The notes under the pieces were generated by a model. It was not told the DNA's origin and made no database searches. It was given only the letters and a program-made list of their open reading frames with translations. DNA of 64,000 nt from an uncultured Rhizobiaceae group bacterium. GTDB lineage: Bacteria; Pseudomonadota; Alphaproteobacteria; Rhizobiales; Rhizobiaceae. The translations under genes were made by a program, and so were the position numbers. The DNA lies in the NCBI GenBank assembly GCA_947501445.1, contig CANMVS010000011.1, positions 156,339 to 220,338 of the forward strand. The letters run 5' to 3'. Positions 1 through 8,764 of this stretch are shown piece after piece (position 1 is the first letter of the stretch; each line of letters begins with the position of its first letter).

Positions 1-551
1 GCAAACGTAAATATGTAGGTTGATCGTATTGCTTCTCTCGAGTTCGCTTCAACGTTCTGAGCCAGGACCTCCGGGTTGGACGCCCACAAACCCAATGGTT
101 CGGCAGTGGCAAAGACCATAAGCCCCACGCCCAGACCCGCACCAAACATCATTGCGAACCAAGAAAAATTCGAAAATTCCGGTTTTTCTCCCGGAAGTCC
201 CATCACACGCTTACCCGTTGAGGGAATAGCGGCAATGACGATGAGGAAGATGGCGAAAAAACCAAAGAGAATTATGTAGAAAGCATTGAAACTTTCAAGG
301 AGTTGCCATTTGAAACTACTCAGGGTGCTGTTCGCCGCTTTGGGCCAAAGCAGAGCCCATAGCACCAATGCAACCATGATGCATTTACTACCTATCGCAA
401 TAGGGAGGCTGTAGTTCTCGTAGAATCCGGATGGTGATTTCGCAATCACAACATCAGTAAACGGTGGCTTTATCATCTTTGTCCCCATCGACCGTAATTT
501 GTTCCATGAAGAGACATCATAAATAGCCGCGATAACATATTTCTCTAACAT
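1..551 (-). CDS. BCCT-family transporter, 5' part only (runs off left edge)
   Basis: Reading the minus strand from the ATG at 551 gives an uninterrupted frame to base 1, so the C-terminal part lies outside the window. The translation has an N-terminal KPPFTDVVI segment, a membrane span around residues 50-70, a second span (FYIILFGFFAIFLIVIAAI) and then WFAMMFGAGLGVGLMVFATAEP. The last stretch is the family-typical glycine-rich third helix ending in AEP. The BCCT family (betaine/choline/carnitine) imports quaternary-ammonium osmolytes across the inner membrane with Na+ or H+; the substrate here cannot be told. The start is uncertain: ATG codons at 551, 488 and 473 are all in frame and none has a strong ribosome site. 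It is divergent from the XRE-type regulator at 609, which may control it. Confidence 0.85.
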   Translation of the reverse strand, partial: MLEKYVIAAIYDVSSWNKLRSMGTKMIKPPFTDVVIAKSPSGFYENYSLPIAIGSKCIMVALVLWALLWPKAANSTLSSFKWQLLESFNAFYIILFGFFAIFLIVIAAIPSTGKRVMGLPGEKPEFSNFSWFAMMFGAGLGVGLMVFATAEPLGLWASNPEVLAQNVEANSREAIRSTYIFTF

Positions 552-608
552 GCGCACTTGTAATCGAATGTAAGCTGTTTAGTGTAAACCTGCGAAGGGT
601 AGAGGTCG

Positions 609-1403
609 ATGTCCAAAAGTTTTTCAGAAAACCTGCGTAGCTTGTGCGCTGAACGGGTGAGCATTGCACAGGTTTGCCGCGAGATCGGGTTCAACCGTCA
701 ACAATTCAATCGCTATCTCAACGGTGGTGGTATGCCGTCAGCCCATAATCTGCGCCGCATTTCGCAATATTTCGGGGTTAGTGTTGAAACACTGGTTTTA
801 AGCAAGGATGAGTTTTCCGTCGAATTGGAAGACCTATTGCCTGGTGATCACCATCGATCACGCCATTCGCTGGATTCCATGTTCGAAGGACAAGCCCAAT
901 ATTTAAGGCGATATCTTGGTTTCTATCATGGTCATTTTCAAACACCCACGTGGACGGGAAGCATCATACGCACCCTCGTCTGGCTGCGTGAAGAGAAAGG
1001 CAAAGTGGTAAGTCATACTTTCGAACGCGCGTATAGTGACGATGGCAGTGTTCGGCAAAAAACGCGGCATTTGGGTCTGGTCGCTTATCAGGGGAACCGA
1101 ATTTATCTTATCGAGTCTGCAAATAGCGAAGATAGCTTTATGTCCAGCACGATCATGTTTCCAGCACATCGCCAGCAGATCAATTTGATACAGGGGCTCA
1201 CAATGGGTGTTGCCTCACGCCCCCGGCTTACGCCCTATGCTTCGCCAATAATCTGGAAACGCATTCCCGCATCGGTTTCAGCCCGTCGGTGCCTCGAGCA
1301 AACAGGAATTTTCCCTGAAACCAGCACCGCTATTGACCCCGTTATTCGAAAACGCCTGGTCGAAACAGCTTATCCGCATGAGTTTGTTGCTCAAATCGGT
1401 TGA
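609..1403 (+). CDS. XRE-family helix-turn-helix transcriptional regulator
   Basis: 264 residues. Residues 1-60 form a helix-turn-helix: the motif IAQVCREIGFNRQQFNRYLNG and the following PSAHNLRRISQYFGVSVE are typical of Cro/CI-type DNA-binding domains. The C-terminal ~190 residues have no family I recognise and may sense a ligand. The ATG follows a GAGGT-like ribosome site by a few bases. It is transcribed away from the truncated BCCT transporter with about 57 bases between the starts, so control of that transporter is a reasonable inference. The gene ends before a bidirectional terminator. Confidence 0.8.
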   Translation: MSKSFSENLRSLCAERVSIAQVCREIGFNRQQFNRYLNGGGMPSAHNLRRISQYFGVSVETLVLSKDEFSVELEDLLPGDHHRSRHSLDSMFEGQAQYLRRYLGFYHGHFQTPTWTGSIIRTLVWLREEKGKVVSHTFERAYSDDGSVRQKTRHLGLVAYQGNRIYLIESANSEDSFMSSTIMFPAHRQQINLIQGLTMGVASRPRLTPYASPIIWKRIPASVSARRCLEQTGIFPETSTAIDPVIRKRLVETAYPHEFVAQIG

Positions 1404-1448
1404 ATTTCCATCTCCTGAAGTGGCCCGACAAAACCCGAACTGCACGAA

Positions 1449-1480
1449 AAACAAAAGCCCACATCTGTTGGGCTTGTTTC
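1449..1480. terminator. bidirectional terminator hairpin
   Basis: Perfect 7-bp arms AAGCCCA (1455-1461) and TGGGCTT (1469-1475) with a 7-base loop, an A-run on the left and T-rich sequence on the right. It sits between the convergent regulator (609-1403) and the exported protein gene (1523-2596). Confidence 0.7.
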
Positions 1481-1522
1481 TCAAACTGGCGACTTCGCCC
1501 AATCCGACCACAGATGAGCCGC

Positions 1523-2596
1523 TTAATAAATCTCGAACTCAACCGCTTCAACCCGTTTGCCGATCGTTCCGGGGTTGGCATCGAACGGGGCACGCATTGT
1601 GTTTCCGCAAACATCCTCCAGCCCGGGATCTATTCGCAGGCGGGCCAATGCCCTCCAAGGATTGTTTGGCGTGAATTGCCAGCTATATCCATCATTCTCG
1701 ACCTTACCCGCAATGGCATTGCCGGATGGATCAACGACAGTGATTAATCTGGTCGAAGCGCCGCGGTCCATAAGCCTGTCGAAATGCACCACCAGCGGGT
1801 CTTTGCTGCCGGGTTTGGCGGCATTGATCTGCCAGTTGTCTGGGTCAAGGGCACGTCGTTCCGCGGATCCGACTGCAAGCGGCAGTCGCACTTCCTTGTC
1901 GATGTGTTCGCCATCTGCACTTTTCATGGTGCCGGATATCACCAGCACGTAGTTTTGCCCTGCCTGGAGCGGCGCACCGTCTGTCCGGTTCGGACCGACA
2001 CCCTGTTTGAGACGGCCCGGATCAAAAAGCAGGGTCAATCTGCGCTGCTCGCGGTCCCATAGTTCTGCCGCCAGATTGAGAAAGGGGCTGTGGACTATGG
2101 TGCCATCAGTCCGCTCAAGCCGGATCGCATCACGGATCTGACCCTTGGCCATCGGCTCGGAAAACATGAAGTAGAGACGTAGTGTATTCTGCGGTATCAG
2201 TGTGTTGTGTGGCGCGTGCCAGACAAGTTCCGGTGGCGCTGATCTGGTTGTTTGTACGGACACCGTCGTCTCAAATTTTTCAACTTCGCCCAGTTCAAGG
2301 CGAAGCAGATAGTTCGCGCCGGGTCGCAGCTTAAACCTTGGTTTGATCACAAGCGTGTCTTTGTTTTCCGCAACCGAGAACGCCATACTGTGCCTGCTTT
2401 GCACGGTGCTGTGTTGAAAGAAGACGTTCGAGGGATCGCCGAGCAATTTCCCGCGCCTGGTGGCATCAAGTCCAGAAACGTGAACGGTCCCACCCACGGT
2501 ATCGAAGATCGCGCGAACCTCTGCCATCGCTTTTGAGGGCAGGAGGAGCAGTGCGACAAGCATTGCCTGCCGCACCAGCGAATTGTTACAGATCAT
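1523..2596 (-). CDS. exported protein with SbsA-type Ig-like domain
   Basis: 357 residues with a Sec signal peptide (hydrophobic LVALLLLPSKAMA, cleavage after AMA near residue 25). The middle part, LRLYFMFSEPMAKGQIRDAI followed by LTLLFDPGRLKQGVGPN and then GQNYVLVISG, matches the bacterial SbsA Ig-like fold, in which the FSEPM motif is typical. A second, similar unit follows (LVVHFDRLMDRGAS). It is probably a periplasmic or surface structural protein of unknown role. Its start overlaps the stop of the upstream gene (TGATG at 2594-2598), so the two are translationally coupled and likely work together. Confidence 0.75.
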   Translation of the reverse strand: MICNNSLVRQAMLVALLLLPSKAMAEVRAIFDTVGGTVHVSGLDATRRGKLLGDPSNVFFQHSTVQSRHSMAFSVAENKDTLVIKPRFKLRPGANYLLRLELGEVEKFETTVSVQTTRSAPPELVWHAPHNTLIPQNTLRLYFMFSEPMAKGQIRDAIRLERTDGTIVHSPFLNLAAELWDREQRRLTLLFDPGRLKQGVGPNRTDGAPLQAGQNYVLVISGTMKSADGEHIDKEVRLPLAVGSAERRALDPDNWQINAAKPGSKDPLVVHFDRLMDRGASTRLITVVDPSGNAIAGKVENDGYSWQFTPNNPWRALARLRIDPGLEDVCGNTMRAPFDANPGTIGKRVEAVEFEIY

Positions 2597-3822
2597 CAGT
2601 TGTACTTCAAAGGCGGGTCGACGTGGAAGCCGAAGGGATCCGGCGCGCCCTTCCAGTTCATTTCGACGACATGGTCCGAACGTTCGAAGAACATTGGCAT
2701 TGCCAGCGTATGCATCTGAAGCTCTCTTGGGTTTTCCGGGTTTTCCCGCACAGTCACGGCCCAGGTATCATCGATGGTATCAAGATGGACCACACCGCTC
2801 ATCGGGACCGGCGTGTACTCAGCGCCGCCTATGCCGAAGAGTGGCTGAACGCCTTCTCCGAACGGCATTGCCCCTGCTGTCTCCAACGTATGGAGCGTAT
2901 AGGAGGCTGCGCTGCGATGGGTATTGGTAACCAGAACGTTCCGGGCGCCGGTCCAGGCATTTGTGTAGACGACCGTGTCAACGGGTGAGTTGCCGTAGCC
3001 AAGCTCGGCAATCATTGTGCCACGCACCTGTTTGCCGTCTTCCAGATCGCCAAGCGGGATGCCAACGACCGGCGTGCAGCCATACAGCGCGATCAGTGTT
3101 GCAACACCGTCCAATTCGGCGATGGTCTGCGTAATAATCGGCGCGCGGGTTTCCCATTGGGCGTGGACTGCATGCCAGATTTCGATCCTGGAGACCGCTA
3201 CGTCGTCATCGAAGGGGTAGCTGATACGACGGAGTGTGGAATCGAACGCTTCGTTCGACACACCGGCAACAAAAATCTCGCCGTTGTAAAAATCGATATC
3301 GGTGATAGCGAGCGTATGGAGCGGCCGCTCGAATTCAATTGTTTCGTCCCCTGGTAACGCACCGATGCTTTGCGTCGAATGCGTCGCCTTGCTGAGATCG
3401 ACCAGTTCGATCTTGCCCTGATCGACCTTGACGATGAGCGCTTCGGCGTCTGGTCCAAGACCGCGGTGTACAGACAGGAAAATCTGCTTGGTGGGCTTGT
3501 GCACCACCAGATCATTGATCTGAACCTCGTCGGCTGTCACGCCCAATACAGCGCCGATTTCAGTATTGATGTTGTCGAAAACAGTGCGGCCTTCGAAGGT
3601 CTTTGCCCGGCCGAGTTCGTAGGAGGATTGGTCTTCCAACTGGGTATCGCTCAGCTCAAATGCATGAACAAGGCCGGCCTTGCCGTCTCCGACAAACAGG
3701 GTGTTGGCCTTATCAAAGGCAAGTGCCCCTGCGGATGTCAGGGCTGTGCTGTCTGCGAACGCGGCTCCTGCGGTGGATAACATTATTATGCCAGCGCTCA
3801 GATTTCTAAAGAGGGAAGTCAT
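2596..3822 (-). CDS. exported protein of unknown function, beta-propeller-like
   Basis: 408 residues. A clear Sec signal peptide (AGIIMLSTAGAAFA, cut near residue 23) follows a GGAGA ribosome site 9 bases before the ATG. The mature part alternates short strands such as LAFDKANTLFVGDG, NDLVVHKPTKQIFLSVHRG and ITDIDFYNGEIFVAG, a pattern common in periplasmic beta-propellers. I do not recognise a named family. It is the first gene of a two-gene minus-strand operon with the Ig-like protein. Loss of either would test a joint role. Confidence 0.7.
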   Translation of the reverse strand: MTSLFRNLSAGIIMLSTAGAAFADSTALTSAGALAFDKANTLFVGDGKAGLVHAFELSDTQLEDQSSYELGRAKTFEGRTVFDNINTEIGAVLGVTADEVQINDLVVHKPTKQIFLSVHRGLGPDAEALIVKVDQGKIELVDLSKATHSTQSIGALPGDETIEFERPLHTLAITDIDFYNGEIFVAGVSNEAFDSTLRRISYPFDDDVAVSRIEIWHAVHAQWETRAPIITQTIAELDGVATLIALYGCTPVVGIPLGDLEDGKQVRGTMIAELGYGNSPVDTVVYTNAWTGARNVLVTNTHRSAASYTLHTLETAGAMPFGEGVQPLFGIGGAEYTPVPMSGVVHLDTIDDTWAVTVRENPENPRELQMHTLAMPMFFERSDHVVEMNWKGAPDPFGFHVDPPLKYN

Positions 3823-4262
3823 CGGGTTGTCTCCGGTTTGTTGCTGTCCTGGAGAAAATAATGGTTACCAGAAACGCAACAAGAGGCACAATGTGAACGT
3901 CAGGTTCCATTATATAGAACGGTGCGGTTTTGGAAAATCAGGCAAACGGGTTGGCGCATATGTGTGCGGGGGTGTTCCACCAGTACTGCCGGGGACGGGC
4001 AAAGTTGTCCTCAAAAGTGATCAGTCTGTAAATGAAGTGAAAGCTGATGCCGACGCAGGGCGGTTTTCAACACCGCCATTGCCGACACATGCGATGTGGC
4101 ACTAGCCCAACCCAAGCCTTATCTCGGAGCAATCCGACCCTAGGAAGAGCCGTTGTCCTGCTTATCGGATATTAAACCGAGTGCGGCAAGGCGCCGTCAC
4201 AGTGTCAGCGTGCCGTCATCGGGAAAAAGTGAAAAGCCCTAATCACCGAAACGGCGATTTCA
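3823..4262. other. intergenic stretch, no gene seen
   Basis: It holds the upstream region of the minus-strand exported-protein operon, including its ribosome site just beyond 3822. The rest, to the recombinase remnant, shows no convincing coding frame or strong hairpin. Confidence 0.5.
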
Positions 4263-4562
4263 TCAACACAGATACTTGTTAAGCGGTGTCCTGGATCTGA
4301 TGCCGAGCGCTGCCATTATCTCGGCCGGCTTCATGCCCTTCGCTTTAAGTTCACGCGCCCGAGCAGAGTTGGCTTTATGCGTACTGGCTTTTCGGTCGCG
4401 ATAGGCCCCGTTCCATTTTGCTTCAGCAATGCCAGCCGCTTGCCGCTCATGAATATGGGGTTCATCCCAACAAAGGTACCGAAAGGACCACAGAATTGCT
4501 GGTCTAATTATTGTTCTCAAAAGATTTTTCGCAGCTTCAAATGCACCTGCATTTCTGAGCAA
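4263..4562 (-). pseudogene. serine recombinase/resolvase C-terminal remnant (left copy)
   Basis: A 99-codon frame whose last ~63 residues carry the end of a resolvase/invertase: HIHERQAAGIAEAKWNGAY, then a helix-turn-helix KAKGMKPAEIMAALGIRSR. The N-terminal catalytic Ser domain is absent and residues 1-35 do not resemble the family, so this is a fragment. The homologous DNA spans about 4263-4460. It is a diverged direct repeat of the fragment at 8187-8642; both share an identical 26-base run (4417-4442 and 8347-8372). The two copies bracket the autotransporter. Confidence 0.75.
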
Positions 4563-4784
4563 TTTTTAAAAGTCTAACTAATCCAATATTTTAAGTGTAA
4601 CAGACCGCATAAAGAATGAGCGGGGAAAAAATATTTCCTAGAGAAAGTATTAGTGCAATTAGATTTTCAATTTTCTCTAAAAACCTCCCGTTGTTCTTAC
4701 ATTTCTGCGCCATTATTGACATTGAATGGTAAAAATTGCAGTTTTTGTGAAACAATATTCTATATGCAGTGGGAATTAGCGCAA

Positions 4785-7700
4785 ATGTCCATTTTTGAAG
4801 AAGTAAAAACATCCGTGCACTCAGAGACCACATGCCGCAATTCTTTTTTTGGTGGCGGGCGCATAACGAAATATAATGGTGTTGTGGCAAGCTATGCGCC
4901 AAATACTGGGGCTTTGGCTTTGGGTCTATACCTATTTGCTGCCTTCGGTGGGCAGGCGCAAGCCGCCGATGAATGTGGAGCCGATGGTGTGGGTGCCGAT
5001 ACGATTACCTGTAGTGCCGGCAATTATGCTGGCGGCGGCGTTTTCCCGAACTACCCAAATGGGATCACATATACTGGCTCTGACGGGCTCACCCTTATTC
5101 TCAACGATCCTGCAATCACTGTGACCAACCCCGGGGTATCGGTAACAGGGGCCGTTACTAGTCTATCGGCGATTAACGTGATCGGTACTAGCTTTGATAC
5201 CATTACAACAACCAGTGTTTCTGCTTTTGGGCTCCATGCCCGAATCACCAACTCGGCCAGTACAGCGACAGCAATGGCGCTGCTTACCGACGGTGATATC
5301 GAAACCGCTGAGGAGTCTGCATATGGCCTCTATGCGCAGACCGAGGGACTTGGCGCTACGCAGGCACAGATGGATGGCGGCTCGGTTACCACAGAAGGAG
5401 ATATAGCTCACGGGCTCCATTCCCGAATTATCAATACGGCCAGTACAGCGACGGCAACGGCGCTGCTTACTGGCGGTGATATCGAAACCGCTGAGGAGTC
5501 TGCATATGGCCTCTATGCGCAGACCATCGGTCTTGGCGCTACGCAGGCACAGATGGATGGCGGCAAGGTCACCACAGAAGGAGAATTAGCTTTCGGGCTC
5601 ATTTCCCAAATCAAAATATCGACCAGCACAGCGACGTCATCGGTGCTGCTTACCGACGGAGATGTCGAAACCACAGGGATATTTGCATATGGCCTCTATG
5701 CGCTGACCGGCGGTCTTGGTCTTGCATCAGCCATGGCTACGGGTGACAGCACAGTGACAGCCGAGGGTGTAAATGCTGATGGTATCAGTACAATGATCAG
5801 CAGAGCCGAAGCTACCTACGAAGTTGTCGTGAGTGACACGGCGGTCGTGAAGGGTGGTTCGGGAAGCGGAGCCGGTATCCATACGCAAAGTGTAGCGGGG
5901 AGTACGGGTACGATTGGTATTGCGGCTGGGGCCACTGTCGATGGTTCAACCGGCCTGGCAGGTATTGTTGACGATGCCGGGAATACCACAATGACCATTA
6001 ATGGCACTTTGAAGAACGGTATTGCCGCAGGCGCCGGCGATGATGTTGCCAACCTGAATGCTGGAAGCGTCTCAACGGGTGGTGTGGCCATGGGTGATGG
6101 CTCTGACAACGTCACAATTGCAGCAGGTGCGGATATCACAGGCATTACCTTGCTGGATGGCGGCGATGACACGCTAATTGCTGACGGTTTTATTGATGAG
6201 ATTACTCTTGTTGACCAAGCCTTAAGTGTTCCAGGAACATTTCTGACCAATTGGGAGGACGTTATTGTTGCCGGTGGCTCTTTGACGATTACCAATGGTG
6301 CTCTGAGCGTTGGCATCGACACAGGCCATGGCCTGCTGGTCACCAACGGCGGTATTGTGGATGCGGGCGGGGCCCTAGCCCTGACCGGCAATCTGGTTAC
6401 CACAGCGGGCGGTATTTTTGATGGCACTGGTTTGGGCGCAGGCGTTTATTCTATCTCCGGCACCCTTCAAAACAACGGCATCGTGACCACGCAAGATGGT
6501 GCCGCTGGTGACATGATTACGGTTGCCGGCAATTATGATTCGCAGGGCGGTGCGTTCTATCTCGATAGTTATCTGGATGACGGTTCCAGCGGGATGAGCG
6601 ATAGGCTGGCGGTTGCGGGCAATACGTCCGGATCGACACAGGTTTTCGTGAACAATGATGGTGGTCCTGGCGGGATTACCGGTCGCGGCGCTACAGATGG
6701 TATTATGATCACCGACATTGGTGGTTCGTCGGACGGTCAGTTTGAACTGGGTGCCCGGGCATATGGCGGTGTGTTCGAATATGGTCTGTTCCAGGCCGAT
6801 GGTCAGGACTGGTATCTGCAGACAACAAACCTGCGCGATCAGGGGGTGATGGCGCCTTTCGTTGGCTATTCGCTCCGCACCTTTGGCCGGCAGATCAATG
6901 GCAGTTATGACGAGCGCACCAGCAACCGGGCAGGATGGCAGCGGGGGACGGTGACGGACGGTCTTTCCTCAACGTCCAATGCCGATCTTGTCACCGATGT
7001 GCCGACGCCTATCGTCATCGAGGAGATACCCTCTTCGCGCGGCGGTGTTTGGGGCCGCATGATAGGCAATTTGTCGGATGCGGATGGTTCACTTTTGGGT
7101 GGCTTTAATGATGTGTCTTATGATGAGACCCTTTGGGCACTGCAGAGCGGCCTTGACCTGGTCATTGGACAGCAATCATCAGGTACGTGGATTGGCTCTG
7201 TCTTTGGGCATTACGGCCAGATCGATACCGACAGCACCAATGTGACGACGGGCCTGTCGGCCGGCTCGGTTGATACGAACGGCTATGGTGGCGGGGTATC
7301 GCTGACCTTTGAGGCCAATAGCGGGTTTTATCTCGATGGTGTTGCCACCTATACCCGTTATGATCTTGACGAGGTGGCCAGTGACGGTTCCTTCGGCAGC
7401 ACCCATGCCAATGGCTGGGTCGTGTCGGGTGAGGTCGGCAAGGAGATTGCGCTTTCCGACCGGTTTTCGATGACGCCGCAGGTGCAGTTGATCTGGCAGA
7501 GTATCAACATTGACGCCTTTATAGACAGTTCCGGTGTGAACACATCATTCAGCAATGCCGACAGTCTTGAGGGCCGGCTGGGTTCGACCCTTGCCTATAT
7601 GGTCAATCCAAACACGCGGATTTATACACGGGCAAACATCGTGCACGAGTTCATGGATAGCCCTGTTGCAACGGTTGCCGGAACACCGCTGACATTGGGC

Positions 7701-7856
7701 CTTGATGACAGTGGCTACGTGGTTGGCGGCGGAGCGCAATGGTCAAACACAGCGGCGACCATGGCCCTGTGGGCCGAGGGAGACTACCGCGCAGCCTTCA
7801 ACAACGATGGCGTCAACACCTGGTCAGCCGTCGGCGGTGTCGCATTGAAGTTCTAG
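4785..7856 (+). CDS. autotransporter adhesin (type V secretion)
   Basis: About 1023 residues from the ATG at 4785; an in-frame ATG at 4764 and farther upstream codons are possible. The long N-terminus ends in a hydrophobic export signal (ALALGLYLFAAFGGQAQAA). The passenger is Gly/Thr/Asp rich and contains three tandem 61-residue units (DNA period 183 bp; matching points at 5295, 5478 and 5661), followed by glycine-rich beta-helix-like sequence. The last ~270 residues, from GGVWGRMIGNLSDADGS to the terminal VGGVALKF, are a beta-barrel translocator ending in Phe, as is usual for outer-membrane proteins. It is expected to be anchored in the outer membrane with the passenger exposed. It stands alone and is bracketed by recombinase remnants, which suggests horizontal or recombinational mobility. 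Confidence 0.9.
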   Translation: MSIFEEVKTSVHSETTCRNSFFGGGRITKYNGVVASYAPNTGALALGLYLFAAFGGQAQAADECGADGVGADTITCSAGNYAGGGVFPNYPNGITYTGSDGLTLILNDPAITVTNPGVSVTGAVTSLSAINVIGTSFDTITTTSVSAFGLHARITNSASTATAMALLTDGDIETAEESAYGLYAQTEGLGATQAQMDGGSVTTEGDIAHGLHSRIINTASTATATALLTGGDIETAEESAYGLYAQTIGLGATQAQMDGGKVTTEGELAFGLISQIKISTSTATSSVLLTDGDVETTGIFAYGLYALTGGLGLASAMATGDSTVTAEGVNADGISTMISRAEATYEVVVSDTAVVKGGSGSGAGIHTQSVAGSTGTIGIAAGATVDGSTGLAGIVDDAGNTTMTINGTLKNGIAAGAGDDVANLNAGSVSTGGVAMGDGSDNVTIAAGADITGITLLDGGDDTLIADGFIDEITLVDQALSVPGTFLTNWEDVIVAGGSLTITNGALSVGIDTGHGLLVTNGGIVDAGGALALTGNLVTTAGGIFDGTGLGAGVYSISGTLQNNGIVTTQDGAAGDMITVAGNYDSQGGAFYLDSYLDDGSSGMSDRLAVAGNTSGSTQVFVNNDGGPGGITGRGATDGIMITDIGGSSDGQFELGARAYGGVFEYGLFQADGQDWYLQTTNLRDQGVMAPFVGYSLRTFGRQINGSYDERTSNRAGWQRGTVTDGLSSTSNADLVTDVPTPIVIEEIPSSRGGVWGRMIGNLSDADGSLLGGFNDVSYDETLWALQSGLDLVIGQQSSGTWIGSVFGHYGQIDTDSTNVTTGLSAGSVDTNGYGGGVSLTFEANSGFYLDGVATYTRYDLDEVASDGSFGSTHANGWVVSGEVGKEIALSDRFSMTPQVQLIWQSINIDAFIDSSGVNTSFSNADSLEGRLGSTLAYMVNPNTRIYTRANIVHEFMDSPVATVAGTPLTLGLDDSGYVVGGGAQWSNTAATMALWAEGDYRAAFNNDGVNTWSAVGGVALKF
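5223..5771 (+). repeat. three tandem 183-bp units in the autotransporter passenger
   Basis: Units start near 5223, 5406 and 5589. The first two are nearly identical, sharing the GDIETAEESAYGLYAQT core and GATQAQMDGG; the third is diverged (GDVETTGIFAYGLYALT). The exact 183-base period keeps the reading frame, so unit number can change without breaking the protein. Confidence 0.85.
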
Positions 7857-7924
7857 AAGCAGGAGCAGGACGAGAGGATCGATCATTTGTTGCCCCGGCA
7901 CCAGATGGTTAATCCTGCGTTTGA

Positions 7925-8130
7925 TGGATTGAATGCACATCGGCTGGCACGGTTGTAACGTGCACAGGTGAAGTCAGTGGTGACTACACAAATGATGGCG
8001 GCATATTGGTCCCGGTCTCTTATGACACCCTCAAAGTCGACGATATTGATGGTAATCTGATTGAGCCAGAGGACGGCACATGGACGAAGAACAAAGTCTG
8101 CGTGAGTGTGAGCTGCCCGACTTGCCGGCC
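7925..8130 (+). pseudogene. remnant of a second autotransporter-like passenger N-terminus
   Basis: Directly after the autotransporter, an open frame from 7925 encodes ECTSAGTVVTCTGEVSGDY, then TNDGGILVPVSYDTLKVDD. The ECxxxGxxxTC pattern is also found right after the signal peptide of the intact neighbour (ECGADGVGADTITC) and is common at the start of mature autotransporter passengers. The frame has no usable start and loses this character near 8130, where the recombinase remnant region begins. I infer a decayed or truncated passenger; it could also be a recombination scar. Confidence 0.5.
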
Positions 8131-8186
8131 AACCAACAATGCGACGGGTGACTTTTTTGGGCGATCGAATTTTCTATGGTTACTGC

Positions 8187-8642
8187 TCATGTACCCCTCA
8201 AATATTTGTGGCGCGTTATTTGTGACCCGATGCCGAGCGCTTTCATGATTTCAGCTGGTTTCATTCCTTTAGCTTTCAATTCCCTGGCCCGCGCCGGATC
8301 AGCTTTTATGGCACCAGATTTACGGCCGCGATAAACGCCCCTGGACTTTGCTTCAGCAATGCCAGCCGCTTGGCGTTCACGGATATGTGCCACGTCAATT
8401 TCTGCAATTCCAGAAAGAAACCCCGCGACCGTTTTCCCGATCGGTCCGGATAAATCAAATTGTTGAGTAACAGACACTACACGAACGCCGGCATCGACCC
8501 TCTCCCAAAGTTTGAGCCATTTCTGAGTTAGCTTGTTTGTGATTGCATTTTCATGCGGCACTTGTCCTACCGGGCATTGGGGGCAATCAATCGGGGCAAG
8601 CGGACCCTTCCGAATCATTCGGTCGGAATTGATCCTGCGCAC
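8187..8642 (-). pseudogene. serine recombinase/resolvase remnant (right copy)
   Basis: A frame of 151 codons. From about residue 38 it matches the second half of a resolvase/invertase: LWERVDAGVRVVSVTQQFD, LSGPIGKTVAGFLSGIAEID, HIRERQAAGIAEAKSRGVYR, and a C-terminal helix-turn-helix (KAKGMKPAEIMKALGIGSQ). The N-terminal domain with the catalytic serine is missing and the first ~37 residues look unrelated, so it is unlikely to be active. It points the same way as the left fragment at 4263-4562 and retains more of the gene. Confidence 0.8.
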
Positions 8643-8764
8643 CCGGCGGCGAAGGAGCGCCGCGTTGGGAGGCGCGGCGTATCTCTATATCAACGCTCTG
8701 AATCAACCGGAACTTAATGTCTGGCAGATTCAGAACCGGCGCGCATGGGGGCCTGGCCGAGCGC

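Noticed and set aside
5223..5771. Tandem repeats as a CRISPR array
   Set aside because: The period is 183 bases, the units are coding and in frame, and there are no short spaced palindromic repeats or spacers.
5816..6427. 203-codon minus-strand frame inside the autotransporter
   Set aside because: Low-complexity Pro/Ala/Ser/Thr/Val antisense of a Gly/Thr-rich passenger; no start signal and no neighbours on that strand.
8006..8248. 80-codon plus-strand frame as an independent small gene
   Set aside because: Its first half is better explained as part of the passenger remnant (open from 7925) and the second half is antisense of the recombinase fragment.
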